Shown in pieces: positions 33,801 through 46,746 of a DNA stretch of 64,000 bases (the first letter of the stretch is position 1; each line of letters begins with the position of its first letter). The DNA comes from Sipunculus nudus (taxonomy: Eukaryota; Annelida; Sipuncula; Golfingiida; Sipunculidae), in NCBI GenBank assembly GCA_026874595.1, contig CM049313.1:75256659-75320658 (forward strand). The letters are read 5' to 3'. Position numbers and translations under genes: made by a program. The notes below the pieces were generated by a model that was not told where the DNA came from, ran no database searches, and saw only the letters and a list, made by a program, of their open reading frames with translations.

Positions 33801-36800
33801 GTGGAGAAAACAAATGAAGATTTTTTTTTTGTCATTCGCTAAACTATATTTCGCATGATTTGCCCCTAGAAGTTCTTGTTGGACGTGTTCGATTCACAAT
33901 TGACGGAAATTATGTCGGGCACCCCATAAGTTTTAAACATGTGCATTTAAATAAATATTTTTGGCTTAATTTTGTAAACTGAAGGACCCTATGAATCATC
34001 TTTGTTTAATAAAATCAAAATATCGGAGTATAGGCTTCTGATGAATAGGTAAGAAGAATTATTTTATTGAACGTCAAATACCGGTATAGGCCCGTTTAAG
34101 AAATGTTCTATATGCATTGATGAATCCTGAACCCAGAAGCGTCAAGTGTTAAAATCAAAGTTTAACTTATAATTTTCTTAGTGACATTTAGATTTATGCG
34201 TGCAAGTAGTGTATTTATAAAATGCTCTCCATTAGAACAGCACCAGACGGTACAACAACGGGTTTTTTGTTCGTGGTTTGGTCTTGCGCGTCATGACTGG
34301 GCGTTTACGAAGTACAGGCGTACTCTGAATTCTTGCTAATACATAATATTATCTGTCTGACGCAGTAGTATTACCGGGTGTGTTTACATTTAGCAGTCTA
34401 TAACAGATGAAGAATGGTTCAGCCAGGTGCACTATATAATAACATATTCTTCACTAGCGGACTGTACATATCCTCACGTACACGCAGAGAATGCGGTATA
34501 CTCCGGAATATGTACTGCGGCTGACCCGCACTCAGCAAGACGGGGTACATCAAAGCCAATACAAATATATACAAGAACCCCCCCCCCCCCCAATTTTGAC
34601 GATATATCAGAGCGGAGTTACCCCTCAGCAGAAGCCTTTCAGGTCGTCCGTACAGCTATTTGTCCCCCCCAAAATAAAAAAAATGTAATACATGGTTACC
34701 AGTGCATTCACACGTCTAATGCCATGAATGGATCGAATCCTAGATATTTTTATATTAACAAGAAAGCTAATAATTGGAGAATTCCAGTTCTTTTTTATAC
34801 ATCTGCAGTGGACCAATAGAAAATCCCAGGGGCGCAATCCTGGCGAAAAAAAAACCCGAACTGCTGGGGGAAACACCACAAATTCATTTAGGCAGCACTT
34901 AACAAGAGAGCACTGTCTGTTCCCACTTGTAAAGTCTAAGCAGACGAAGATGGCCTGACATCAGAGTTCATTTTAATCGTTCTTGCTGTCAACTGTACTT
35001 GCTGATTTTCAATTCGACTTTGTCACTACATTCGATATTGGTGATATTGATCTACATGGTATATATTTGTTGATCCAAGACGAGATATATACATGTATAT
35101 GCATATATTAAGGCCAATAAGGGCTTTCAGGAACGCGGGGGTAAACGTCTGTGGCGCTCTTCATTCCTCTTCAGACTGGGGGTCTAAGCGTCCAATCGGA
35201 CTAAAAAATTTCTGGCTGTAGGACCCTGTGTATCCACTAACCGTTATACAGACTACTTCAAACGAAGTTTAACAGACCAGTCAGTTATTAAACCACTGTG
35301 CTAAACGTGACCCTGAATGACACAATCTTCAATTATCATAATGATACGATTATATTGAAAAAGAAAAAGAAAAACGATTCGAATTAGCATACGTTTACAA
35401 AACCTGACACAGATTCCTTCACCTGAGACGCTCCAAAATTCCATGTGACCCTTCTAAATTGGTCTGAACGTCCCGGACACTTCATTTTTTCAATCTATTG
35501 AAAGCCTTGGTATATTGTAATAGCAGAAATGCATGCGGTCAGTCTCATAGTTGATATGACCAATTTTCAGTTCACATTATAATGACATCTCATTAGTTCA
35601 TTAAAGCTGTAAATCATGTTTATTGTATAGACAAAATCAATTAAATTGGACGTTTTCATCAATTCAGTTACTTGAATTGAATGCAGTAAATTTAGAGTAC
35701 TCTGTATCAGATCACTTATATATGTGAACTTAGTATAAGTGATACTGTAAGGGCGTGAAGGAATAAGGAAAGTAATGTCTGCACGCATCTGTGGAGTGTT
35801 CTGGTAGAATACGTTTACGAAAGCCCCCGGTACATATCTGGTTGTATTCAGTGAATCAAAGGGAGCAATGTCCTGCCATACTGACGTATCTAGTTCAGTA
35901 CAATGAACCCATCAGGGATTCGCACGAGTATACATGCAGTTTACATTTTTTTTTTTTGTGTGTCTGCAAAATAGATATCGCATGACTTTACATTCCACTT
36001 ATCGGCAGTATAGCTACAGATTAAGCCCTATTACGGTGTAATGCAACAAAAAGGATGAGTTGCCTGTTAAGTGTGCATTTTTCCCCTCTATGCGTGCATG
36101 TCTGTCTAGAGCGCTCGTTCTTGAACCTGAAATTTAAACATGAAACAGTCAGTCAAGGTATCTTCGTTAAATTATTATTGCGAATCAATGTAAAACATTA
36201 GAAGTCAAATGACAAATATTAAAAGGTCATATGATATAAATATGGATATTCTAGAGTCCCCCGAAGTTTTCAATAGCAGTGAGCGATTTCTCTGAATCCT
36301 GATTTAATTAAGATATTTTCATTATTTCCTCACTCTGATGAATAATCAGATTTGTGAAAATATACTTTCAGATTTTATTGTTGTTAATGTTATTTAAATG
36401 TTCACAAACATTCGCAGTAAAATGTGTATTATCTCGCGCTGTTAGTTCATTTTTGCTTAATACAAAAGTTTCCCGGCTGTATCATCCCGGCAAACAGATT
36501 ACTCTGTCAAATTCACCTCAAATTTCATACGTCGTTATGGTTCTCTGTGTGAGTAAACATAGTTCACTGGCGTGCATCAGTTTCCAAAGAAAAGACTGAA
36601 TGACCAGCTGTCCGATCTTGCGCATGCGCGAAAACTCCAAAACAAGGAGAAAAACAACATGAAATAAGAATCTTAGAAGAAAGACCGATTAGAAGCTTGC
36701 AAAATCTTGATTTACGACATAGCGTGCGCGCTATATATACGTGTTGTGCAACCGATCGCGTCCGATGCAAGTTTATTTCCACTTGAGTACAGGATTAATC

Positions 36801-39800
36801 AAATGGTTTTCGAAGGAAATATTAACAGGAATCATAATATAATAATTAGAAGAAACTATACTTCATGTATATTTAACATACCTTGTATGTGAAAAGGTCC
36901 CCTTAAAACATCAAAATATACATGTAGTATTAAATGCATTGAAATAAGATCAACAAATATATGAAGAATAAGTGCTTAGTGAAAGCCCCATCGGATGCAA
37001 ATGTTCTAAAACGCCATAAGTTACGAATGTTGCTTCTACAAAAAAGATAACCCAGCTGAGCACGGAAACCTCCATCCTCTAGTTAATGTACCGAATATGC
37101 TCTTTTGCTCTCACGGTGACCCCCGTATGTTTACATAATTAACCATATGTTCGGTACAGTTGTTTGAAAGTACACAACAAGCGTCTGTGTTATCGGAAGT
37201 GGGCTCTAGAACTTCTGTCTCAACCGGTGCATCAAACAAGCAATTATAGAAATAACGTAATTCACCACAAACAGTAAAATTAGCTATGACGTCATACTGT
37301 TTTTCAGACTCAGATGTTGGAAGGAGGTCATAGAGAACATGAAGTCAGCCGTATATGATTATATCCTTAAATGTATAAAAATTAGTCATGACATCGGTTC
37401 ATTCTAAGGCGGTTCGTGGCTGCACGATCAGTACAAGAGACATAGCATATAGGGCTCAAAACCGTTAACGAGGCTTTCATCTGTGGGACCGGGTCACGTG
37501 ACCTCTAAACGGGACACTTTTGCCATTACGGCACCGGTCACCTCTTCTTGTTTCTTATATACAAATAACTCGATGACGGAAGCCCGAGGCGACTGACAAT
37601 AGAAACGGCACACACAGTTCTGTAAATGACAACATCAGTGGCGCCACCTGTAGCGCCATAATACATACAATAAGCGAACACAGAATCAAACGCTACGTTA
37701 ACCGAATATATATGGCTATAATTAAACAATTGGTACTCATTTATTCCCATACTATCTGTCGGAATAATCAATTTTGACATTAAGGAAAAAATATGTTTTC
37801 TATTCTGAGTGGTAAATAGTGGGAAATATCATAGACACTAAGGCAACATAAGGTGCCACCTGCAGCTTAACACTGATAAACTAGTCACAAGATTAACAAT
37901 GCCCATAAAATCTGGCGCTCGTTGCCCCTCCGGTTCATTGAATATTGAGCAGACATTATGTATTTAAATACTTGATACCGTCAACATATGTGTTAATGTT
38001 AATTAATAATACACCAAAGACAGAATTTAAAAGTATTTCAACTAAATTCATACTCATTTAATTACCTTTTGCAGCGATCATCAGTGAGAGCTGCATGGTC
38101 ATTCGTTCTTATCATTACATATCGAGCATCAACATGTAATAATAATAATAAATAGCATATCTAACAAGAGATCTCGACACATATATTTCAAAGAGCTAGT
38201 CCAATAGCTTAGATGAGCGAGGTTAAATGCATGGATGTTTGATGCATTTTTATTACAAGAAATTTTTTCATCTCTTGAAGAAGCGACTTGCATCTTCCAA
38301 GGACAGACAACCATGACAACCAATCACATCCAACTTCTGTACGGAAAATAACCCCGAATTCTGACTCTGTATACACACAATGAATTGAAGTTAACGTAGA
38401 TGCCCTTGGTTCCTTGGTGTTTTTTTTTCTGTTAGCAACTTACCGCAAAAGTTTGGGTAACATCCAAGGAACAATCCATTAAAGTTTAGAGATAGTCTGG
38501 ATCACCTTCTTATGGTTTTCTTTTCATCCAATGGTTTCTTTTCCATTATGACACAGGACGGTTACTTTAATTGTACCCACCTCCAAGACGCCAATTGGTA
38601 GAAATAAGGGACAGAACAGCCCGTTTCACTGAAACTTGGCTCTCTGTCTCAAATAAAAGTCTAATTCCGACGAAGGTTTGTAGGCTCTGACTGCACATTC
38701 TAGTTATATAATCTTTTCTCCAACTAAACGTGACCGTTTCTCGGAACAATTTATCATTCCTTTGGTTATTTTGTAACCTTACATTATAAACTGATGTCCC
38801 AATTTACAAGGTTTGGCCTATTATCTGATTCTATATAACTGGCTATATCAACTTTTATAAAAAAATATCCAGTTTATTGCAGTTTTAGTTTATAAACTTG
38901 ACAAATCCAGTTTGTGTTCGTGCCTTTGACCGTGACGGTGGGGTGACGACCTTTCCTTGTAGGGCAGCCGGTCTGCCCGTCGGCTTTCGGGGTCACGGGG
39001 CACGCTTATGACGTAATGTTTTTCCCCACCTGTGCCCCCGCCTTTATATGGCAACTCCCTGACGATGTTTTGACTGGTTTTCGATATTCAAAGAGGACAC
39101 TCGGATTTTTTTTGTGTGTCACGAATGGACCAAGTCTTATCTAACGTTAACTCTCGGACTCTCTCAAACAAACTTTGATTACCTATAGTTTACTCGTAAA
39201 CCTAGATTAACTTTAACCCCATAATTCCATGCAGTGTATGGTGTAATTGTGAAGAATATTTATGTAATTTTATTTAAAAAATCGAATAATTCGAATAATT
39301 CTTAGATGCTCTCTTCCATAAAAAGTGAGCAATATGACCGTGATGCACTCATAAAGCAGCCAGAGTAGTTTCAATATATTATAAAGCGTACTCCCAAATG
39401 TGTTAACACTCCAAATGTGTAAAAGAAATGTGTGCGGTAGGAGGATATCTAAGTCGAAAGGTGGAATAAAACCCCTACTTTCTTAAACACGTATTTTATA
39501 ACTCTCCATGAAAATTATCAATTCCCTGTGCAAACCAAAAACACATAAATTGTTGACTTCTCTTGTGCATGTGGTTCTCCTCCTCTTCACCGGGCTCTTT
39601 GGTGACTAGAATAAAAATAACACGATAAAAAGGCCATGCCTGATTAACAAAGCATGGCATACACTGGTTGCTTGTGTGTACAAAGACCAGCGAAATTACA
39701 GATAGAGATATCAACATTTTCATAGAGGGGATGCATTTCCTGTATCTTGTTTATCCAGAGACGATTCACTTTGAGTGACCCATATCGAGTATAAACAGTA

Positions 39801-41044
39801 GTGACCTGAATAACTTGTATTTTGAGGTTACGGTGTCAATAGGCCATGGGCTCGTGCTACGAAGAAGGTCAAGTTCATTCACGTAGGTAATAATTGGCGC
39901 GTTAAGATCACCGAGGAAGCGTTTCTTTTTCAACATAAATAAGGTCCCGTTTGCTGGTCGTCGGCTTTTTTGATCTGACAAATCTGGACAATGTTATTTA
40001 CAGAGATACATACCTTGTCCACATACCTAACTATAAGTATATCACCTATGCCTGGTAAAAGAGGATTTCTTTTTATGAATGAATCTTTTAATCCATGCCG
40101 GCAAACACCGGGACCACATAATTTCCGTGGAGTTGTGGATAGCTGCCGATGGCGACGCTACATTTTTTAATTGGTTCAAACAAAAAAGGAAGCAATTGAG
40201 GAGTCCATTCTTCTTGGCCACTTTTTAGGTGAGAAGGTTGTCCTGAACGATGCAATGATTATGACCCGCTGATGGGATTAAGTATACAAGATGACATAAC
40301 ATTATTATACTTAATGCTAACATTAGTACCATTCCATGCCTTTCTGTAAAGGACGGTATAGGAAGTTAGTGGTAAGTAATAGGTATAATGGTAAATCTCA
40401 ATAAGGACACTTCAGGAAGTAGATGATAAGTTATAAGGGAAAATTTCAATAATTTCAATAGGAATTACTTGTAGTTCCCTAATATGTACAGCCAAAACCC
40501 CATAAAGTCTACAGATAAGGCAAGTGAATAACTGACTTTAAATAGGGCCTAAGCCTCCCATCTCCAGTTAGCAGGGTAGGTTTATAGGGGTGATAAAAAA
40601 TATAAACTTCTTGTTGATGGACCTACTTAATATAGGTCAATCAAGACTGCATGGTATTTTCTCCCTTCTGCAATTTTCTGTTTGTGCTAGAACTCTAATA
40701 TGGCCGATTTTCAATAGATGAAATTTGGGCGCAATATTTGTCTAAGGTCACAGTTTTGCACCTGATATTTCCTTTGACCTTGACCTTATTCCAAAGGTCA
40801 CCTTGACCTTATTCTAAAGGTCATACTCTCCATATAACCGATTAACCAGTATCGTATAATTGCAGGCGTCGGAAGGGGGAGGGTGTTCCATTGTTTGCTG
40901 GGCGACTGCATACACCTTGTTTTTTTTTCAATGTTCAGTCACATACTGAATGTAAGATTATGCCTTACACATGCACTCTAAGTGTATATGGAGCTGCAAA
41001 AGTCAGTGACGTGCATGGTCTGCAATCCTCTGTATAAGCAGAAA
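30535..41044. other. 10.5 kb without recognised genes
   Basis: AT-rich DNA with GT/TA microsatellites (30865-30898, 32819-32840), poly-C at about 34578-34591, and isolated dyads: GGTCACGTGACC at 37492-37503 and a GTGGCGCCACC variant near 37633. Open frames of 60-130 codons occur but show no domain, signal peptide or splice pattern that I recognise. A GC-rich patch at 38930-39070 is listed separately. Confidence 0.5.
38930..39140 (+). promoter_or_regulatory. GC-rich patch with CRE-like and TATA-like motifs
   Basis: GC content rises sharply here. TGACGTAA lies near 39010 and CCTTTATATGG at about 39042-39052, 30-40 nt apart, an arrangement compatible with a plus-strand core promoter. The next ATG near 39125 opens only 17 codons. 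No exon downstream could be identified, so this is a weak suggestion. Confidence 0.2.
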
Positions 41045-41345
41045 CAGTGATGCAGTCTGGTCCACACCATTCGAGTCCGAGGGCAAGTCCGATTCCAGGC
41101 TACCCGAGTCCAAGACCGAGTCGGAGTCCAAAATTATTATCCTTAAAAACGCATTTTTAAATTAAAATTTCAAATTATTCTTTAACATTTTTAAGTTAGT
41201 TCAAACATGTTTTTACTATGATGGTGGCCACATTTATTTGTATTCTACAAAAACTGTTCAAACCCGTTCCTAAATCAAAATTTCAGTCTAAAAGCCTTAA
41301 TATGCTTGTCATGGCAAAGGAGCAGTATATTTTAAATACCCATTT
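41045..41345. repeat. Dispersed GAGTCC-rich repeat (family 4), copy b
   Basis: Contains GAGTCCGAGGGCAAGTCC, GATTCCAGGCTACCCGAGTC and an AT-rich tail, matching the order at 10380-10870. It is non-coding. Confidence 0.5.
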
Positions 41346-41586
41346 AATAAGAATTAACAATATTATATATATATATGGCGGAATTCAGTTATAGGGTACA
41401 TGCCCATGCATGGACAATCACACGTATCCGGAAAGGTACGAGACATTTTACCTTTTTATGGACACAGAGTGGTAGGTTTAAGTATTATCTCGATTTACCC
41501 GCACGCTTGTGTAACGTGTCGTTTGTCACGGCCATCGACATGCTGCTCTTATTTGCATGCAGGTTTGTAATGTATACACGTTATAT

Positions 41587-41587
<1 letters not shown>

Positions 41588-41637
<50 letters not shown>
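41588..41637. repeat. CA/TA compound microsatellite
   Basis: ACAC repeat passing into TA repeat, about 50 bp. Confidence 0.9.
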
Positions 41638-41640
<3 letters not shown>

Positions 41641-41699
41641 TCTACTGTTTTCTGCAATAAACAACTGATTGAGTGCACTATGGTATAGAACTAGAGCTG

Positions 41700-42310
41700 T
41701 ATAGTTAAACAAGGCCTACAGACGTAATGCGAACCTGTGCAATGGCATATACACAACGTAAAATGCTAAAACGCTGGACCATCCCGTTCAGGTATATGTG
41801 TAACATGTATATGTGAAACTACTAAACATTTTGAACCTGAGTACCAGAACCAATTACACAAACATCACTGCTGTAACACTTGCATTGGCGCATAAAACAA
41901 AAGGATTGTAGGTGGCGCCACCAGTTTTGTATACAACAAAGCTACCCGATATGATTAATTATGCATAATTTCGGGCTGATATATTAAATCCGTCCTGAGA
42001 AATAAGCAGGAACATACACTAAGCAAAATTCATTGTAGGTGACAACACTATTCTTTTTTTTTACGAGAAAGCCATAAAAGATGCATCGACAGGTCAAAAT
42101 ATCAGGCTAATTCATCATACTTCTCTTGAGTCAGGTGCACTGACAGGCTTAGGTGAGAAAGGCAGTTGCCCCGAGTGAACTGGAACGAAATGCTAGCTGC
42201 AGCTACTCCACTGTGTGAACTCTTGACCTGCACCTGGCTGCACTGAGTGAACTCTTGACCTGTTGCATAATCTGACACAGTTGGCAGTCTGCCAAGTTAT
42301 AACTGTCCGA
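41700..42310. repeat. Family 3 repeat, uninterrupted copy
   Basis: Starts near AAGGCCTACAGACGTAATGC, has a GGTGGCGCCACC dyad at 41911, and ends with GACCTG..CTGGCTGCACTGAGTGA units and a CAGTCTGCCAA block. The same blocks occur in the same order at 54316-54510 and 55989-56560, where element C separates them. It has no coding capacity. Confidence 0.7.
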
Positions 42311-43841
42311 CGGGCGCAAAAGTATATATACTTTTTGGTTTAGGTGGTTCTGAAAGAACGTGAGAACCTGAGCTGTTCAAAAGTAATGGTCTAACTGCTA
42401 ACTGGTTACAAAGTGTCAGATATTGTCATAGGAACCATCATACTCTTTTGAAACCGCTATTTGAACGTTTTGTTCGTTTTTATGTGAATCGCCATTGTTT
42501 AGTTTGTGGGAACATGCAGTACAAGGCCCTTTAATACCTGTTGCCTTAGTGCGTTTAGCATCAGGCTTTTCTAACAACTTGATTATAAGAGTAAAGATAT
42601 ATCTGACATGGAAAATATACGTTCATATGTAAAAGTTTCTTACATCAAACAAATCTTTGATCTCCGAAAAAGCTTACTTAACCGTCTGAACAAACCAGAC
42701 CGATAGATATATATGCTGCTAAAATGAAACCAGCCCGCTTGGAAGAGACAAGCTGGAAACAAGCATAGACAAAAACACACACACACACACACACAACTGC
42801 TAGTTCCTGGATTACAGGTTTGCGTCAGGCTTTACATCAAAAGTAAAGACATGTGACTATTAGCAGGTAGTAGGAAGTTTACCCCCATGAAGACCCAGAC
42901 AGTTTTATGGCCCAAAGCATCTGCCGCACAGCTGATTGCACCGGCCAACTTGGATTGAAGTATAAATTTTATATTGCTGATAGAAAAAGAGCGATCTAAA
43001 CCTTGAACTGTCTGATACCAATTATATACCCCTGTCTGAACATGTATCTTCAACCGGTTCACTCCGCTTTTACAAGACAAACGCTCTCCCTGGGATGGAA
43101 TAACATCAAACTCACTTCATGATTTACAGATGAAAAGCATTCATAGGTGCAGGCTACCTTACATGGGGGATCATAATGCGGCACAGGGATGGAGTATGGA
43201 CCCCATCCGCCTTTTCGTCTAACGTTGATTCTGACCTTGTCTTATTTGATTTTTTATCGATCTATTCTGGAAAAGCCATGCGCTCAATGAGACTACTCAT
43301 AAATACACCTATTACCATGCACGTGCGACACATATAAAGAACGATATCTTTAAAATTCGAGTTATAAAGGCATGTATGACAAGGTTACCAAGTGAAATAT
43401 TAACAGGAATATTAATACATTCAACAAGTTCTGCCCGTGTAAATGGAGCCTAAAATGACGTCTAAATGGAATGCCCGTGTAAATGAAGTTCAGTCTAAAT
43501 AGATTGAGTGAAGTCCACTATAGCTATAGCCTTATTTTACAATTTTTTTTTTTTTGGGGGGGGGGGGGGGAACAACTCTCTATAGGATGTGATATATCAA
43601 TCTTTAATTCATAATAGGCGAACAGTTTTGTTCGCTTTGCAAAGTGAATGCAACATATTTTGGCTAACTATTATGTTGTCATCCGTTTCAAAATCGCGGG
43701 TCCGTCCCTGTTGCAACAGGTGAATGACCGCAAAAAATTTTGTGAGGCTGTTAAAACCCCTGATGCCTGGATCTGGCAAAACGTAGCCACAAACATTAGG
43801 TACCCTTGATGAACGTTTCCAGACCCACTTATTGCCTCTAT
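42311..43841. other. Non-coding stretch
   Basis: Contains an AC microsatellite (42776-42796) and a T-run followed by a G-run (43541-43570). Open frames of up to about 107 codons at 43609-43932 show no recognised domain. Confidence 0.5.
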
Positions 43842-46380
43842 AAACAAGTGACCCATGGGTCATGACGCTCAGCTGACTGGGAAAAGATATGCAAAAGGAA
43901 ATTTTATCATCAGAATGGTAGTATATACCCATTCAACTGTAGCATCAAACAAATTAACCAACAGGCCCAGATTGAGTCTGTATTTATATATCTCAAAAAT
44001 AGAGAAATAATGCGTAAACTTTCAAAACTAGAATACGGGTAGTCAACAAGCGACTACGTGTATCCGCCAAAATCAGAGTGGAATGGGTGAAGTGAGGCAT
44101 GAATTGAGTAACAAGGGGAAATAGAGTGAGGTGTGTCGCATATTAGCATTGATGTCTGCAGCCTAAATGTGTATGTAGGTTGTGCCACCTACCACAAATC
44201 CAGAAAGCTGTCCAAGTTGTATACAAATGCGAAATTTTAGGCAGAAAAGTCAAACAACTACAGTGATATGAGTGATTTTAGCCCACGGCAGACAAACAGA
44301 CAGACGCTGTGCATAAATGGTTGCAGGTGGCTCCTCAAGTTTTGTGTATGATAAAGACCTATGTGAGATCCATACACATGCAAAATTTTGGCCTAATCGG
44401 TCAAACGGTTCCCGAGATATGAGCTTGGATGTCTGCAGAGTAAACTAGAATGTAGTAGGCGCGACCTGTCATAAAATCGAGAGAGCTGTCCGGGATGTAT
44501 AAAACTGCAAAATTTTAGGCAGATATGTCAAACCACTGCCGAGATATGAGTGATATTATCCAACGGCAGACAAACAGACGGACGCTGTTAAAAAATCGTT
44601 GCAGATGGCGCCACCAATTTTGCGTATGAAAAAGAGCTATGTAAGATCTATACACATGCAAAATTTTATCCTGATCGGTCAAACGGTTCCCGAGATATGA
44701 GCTTGGATGTCTGCAGCGTGAACGTGAATGTAGGTGGCGCCACCTGTCAAAAAAGCTATCCAGGATGTATACGTATGCCGATTTTCAGGCGTATTAGTCA
44801 ATTCACTGCAGAGATATGAGTGATTTTAACCAAAGGCAGATCAACAGATGGGCACTGTGCAAACATGGTTGCAGGTGGCGCCACCATTTTTTGTGTATGT
44901 TATATCCAATGGCTATATTTGTAAAACTTTTTACCTGATCGGTTAAACGGTTCCCGAGATATGAGAATTTATGTGTGGAAACAGACGCACAAATGGACGC
45001 TGGGCAGGAAGGAAAGGTCAGAGGTCAACGCAAATTGGTTAGGCACCAGTTCACATGTGATCCGATAATTGATGTAAGTTTCGAAAAATCGGTCCGGAAG
45101 TCTCAGAGGAGTTCTCCGGAAACGAACGCCACCACGATGGCGGCGGCGGAGGCGGAACCCCGTCAAACATAGTATCCGCAAAACTTCGTTCAAAGGATAT
45201 GGGTAACAGAGACCTAATTTCAGGTTTCCATGGAGACTTTTCATGGGTCTCCCTGTGTGTCAAGAATGAAGATTCTAGGTCCAGTCGTTACGATTTGTAC
45301 CCTGTTGACAGATAACTACATCCTTAAATGCCTCAAAAAGGAGAAAAAAATTGTGAAAATTTGAAAAAATACAGGTGGCGCCACAAGTCTGCCGGAACTA
45401 ATGGAACACCTCTTGATCAATATGTATGCCAAAAATCATGACCATTGTAGTTATTGAGATGTTGCATTTTGTTTTTATCAAATTTTCCATTATTCTGGGG
45501 GGTAAATTGTAGGCCCCACAGCTCAAAGGATATGGGTAACGGAGACCTTATTTCAGGTTTCCATGGAGACTTTTCATAGGTCTCTCAGTGTGTCAAGAAT
45601 GAAGATTCTAGGTCCAGTCTTTACGATTTGTGCCCTGTTAACAGATGTTCACATTTTTAAAGGTCTCAAAAATAGAGAAAACAATTCGTAAAAAAATCGA
45701 ATAATACAGGTGGCGCCACCAGTCTGCAGAAACTGATGAAACATCTCATGATCAACATGTATGCCAAAAATCATGACCATCAGTGTTGTAGTTAATGAGA
45801 TATTGAAGTTTTTGTATGAAATTGTTGACTATTCTTGGGGGTACTTTGAGGCCCCATAGCTCGAAGGATATGGGTAACAGAGACCTAATTTCTGGTTTCC
45901 ATGGAGACTTTTCTCTTAGTGTGTCAAGAATGAAGAATCTAGGTCCAGTCTTTACGATTTGTGCCCTGTTAAAAGATGTTTGCATTTTTAAGGGTCTCAA
46001 AAATAGAGAAAAAAATCATAAAAAATCGAAAAATACAGGTGGCGCCAACAGTCTGCAGAAACTGATGAAATTTCTCATGATCAAATGTATGCCAAAAATC
46101 ATGACCATCAGTAATGTAGTTAATGAGATATTGAAGTTTTTGTATGAAATTTTTTTACTATCCTGGGGATACTTAGGGGCCCCATAGCTCGAAGGATATG
46201 GGTAACTGAGACCTAATTTCTGGTTTCCAAGGGGATTTTTCATCGACCTCTCAGAATCCCAAGTTACAAGATTCTAGTTCCAGCGGTTACGATTTGTGCC
46301 TGGTTAACGGACGGACAGACGGACGACGGACAAAGAGTGATCGCTATAGCTCAGATGACTTTCAGTCAGCTGAGCTTAAA
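43842..46380. mobile_element. Family 2 repeat element, copy b, interrupted by element B
   Basis: Starts ACAAGTGACCCATGGGTCAT then GACGCTCAGCTGAC, and ends with the fold-back GCTCAGATGACTTTCAGTCA then GCTGAGC. The body has three units of about 330-345 bp, each with GGATATGGGTAAC, CATGGAGAC, GATTCTAGGTCCAG, CTCAAAAATAGAGA, a GGTGGCGCCACC-like dyad (45374, 45709, 46037; only 45709 perfect) and ATCATGACCAT. The copy is split by a Helentron-like element at 44028-45190. No protein is encoded. Confidence 0.65.
44028..45190 (-). mobile_element. Helentron-associated element B, truncated
   Basis: In plus orientation it opens with CTAGAATACGGGTAGTC and hairpin GTAGTCAACAAGCGACTAC, then GTATCCGCCAAAATC, the same end as element A reversed. 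Half-units of about 140 bp with the dyad (44733, 44874) follow, then an interrupted GGC run and GTATCCGCAAAACTTCG. The last half of the terminal hairpin is missing, and it abuts AAAGGATATGGG of family 2, so this end is truncated or was replaced. Confidence 0.75.
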
Positions 46381-46746
46381 ACGACGTGCACAAGCTCAAA
46401 GGCCATATATTTTTAAACTATGTAAATTTGTTCTTAAGCAGATTCATTCTCTGGCCCTCTCATTAAAATTACAGATTCTGGTTCATTAAATTCCCTCCAT
46501 GTTAAAAAATGCTAACGAAAAGCGAATATTTAGATCATCTAGAGCCATTCCCTGACTTTACAGTGTGAAGGCTCCTCTTTTAGTGGATTTGTCTTCTATG
46601 GAGTTTAATGAAAACTAGAATTGGTTTTTGCAGTCGAAAACATGCGGCACAAATTTGAGGAGAAGTAAACACTACTTAAAATTTATAGTGTTTTCAGAAA
46701 TCATATATTTCCACAGATTTGACCTTAACATTTTTGCTTAAAAATT
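46381..46746. other. Non-coding stretch
   Basis: AT-rich, with nothing recognised. It leads into the tandem duplication. Confidence 0.5.

Noticed and set aside
34427-34819. 130-codon plus-strand frame
   Set aside because: It runs through a poly-C tract encoding prolines and shows no recognisable domain.
39125-39178. 17-codon frame starting MDQVLSNVN next to the promoter-like patch
   Set aside because: Too short, and no donor site or second exon was found.
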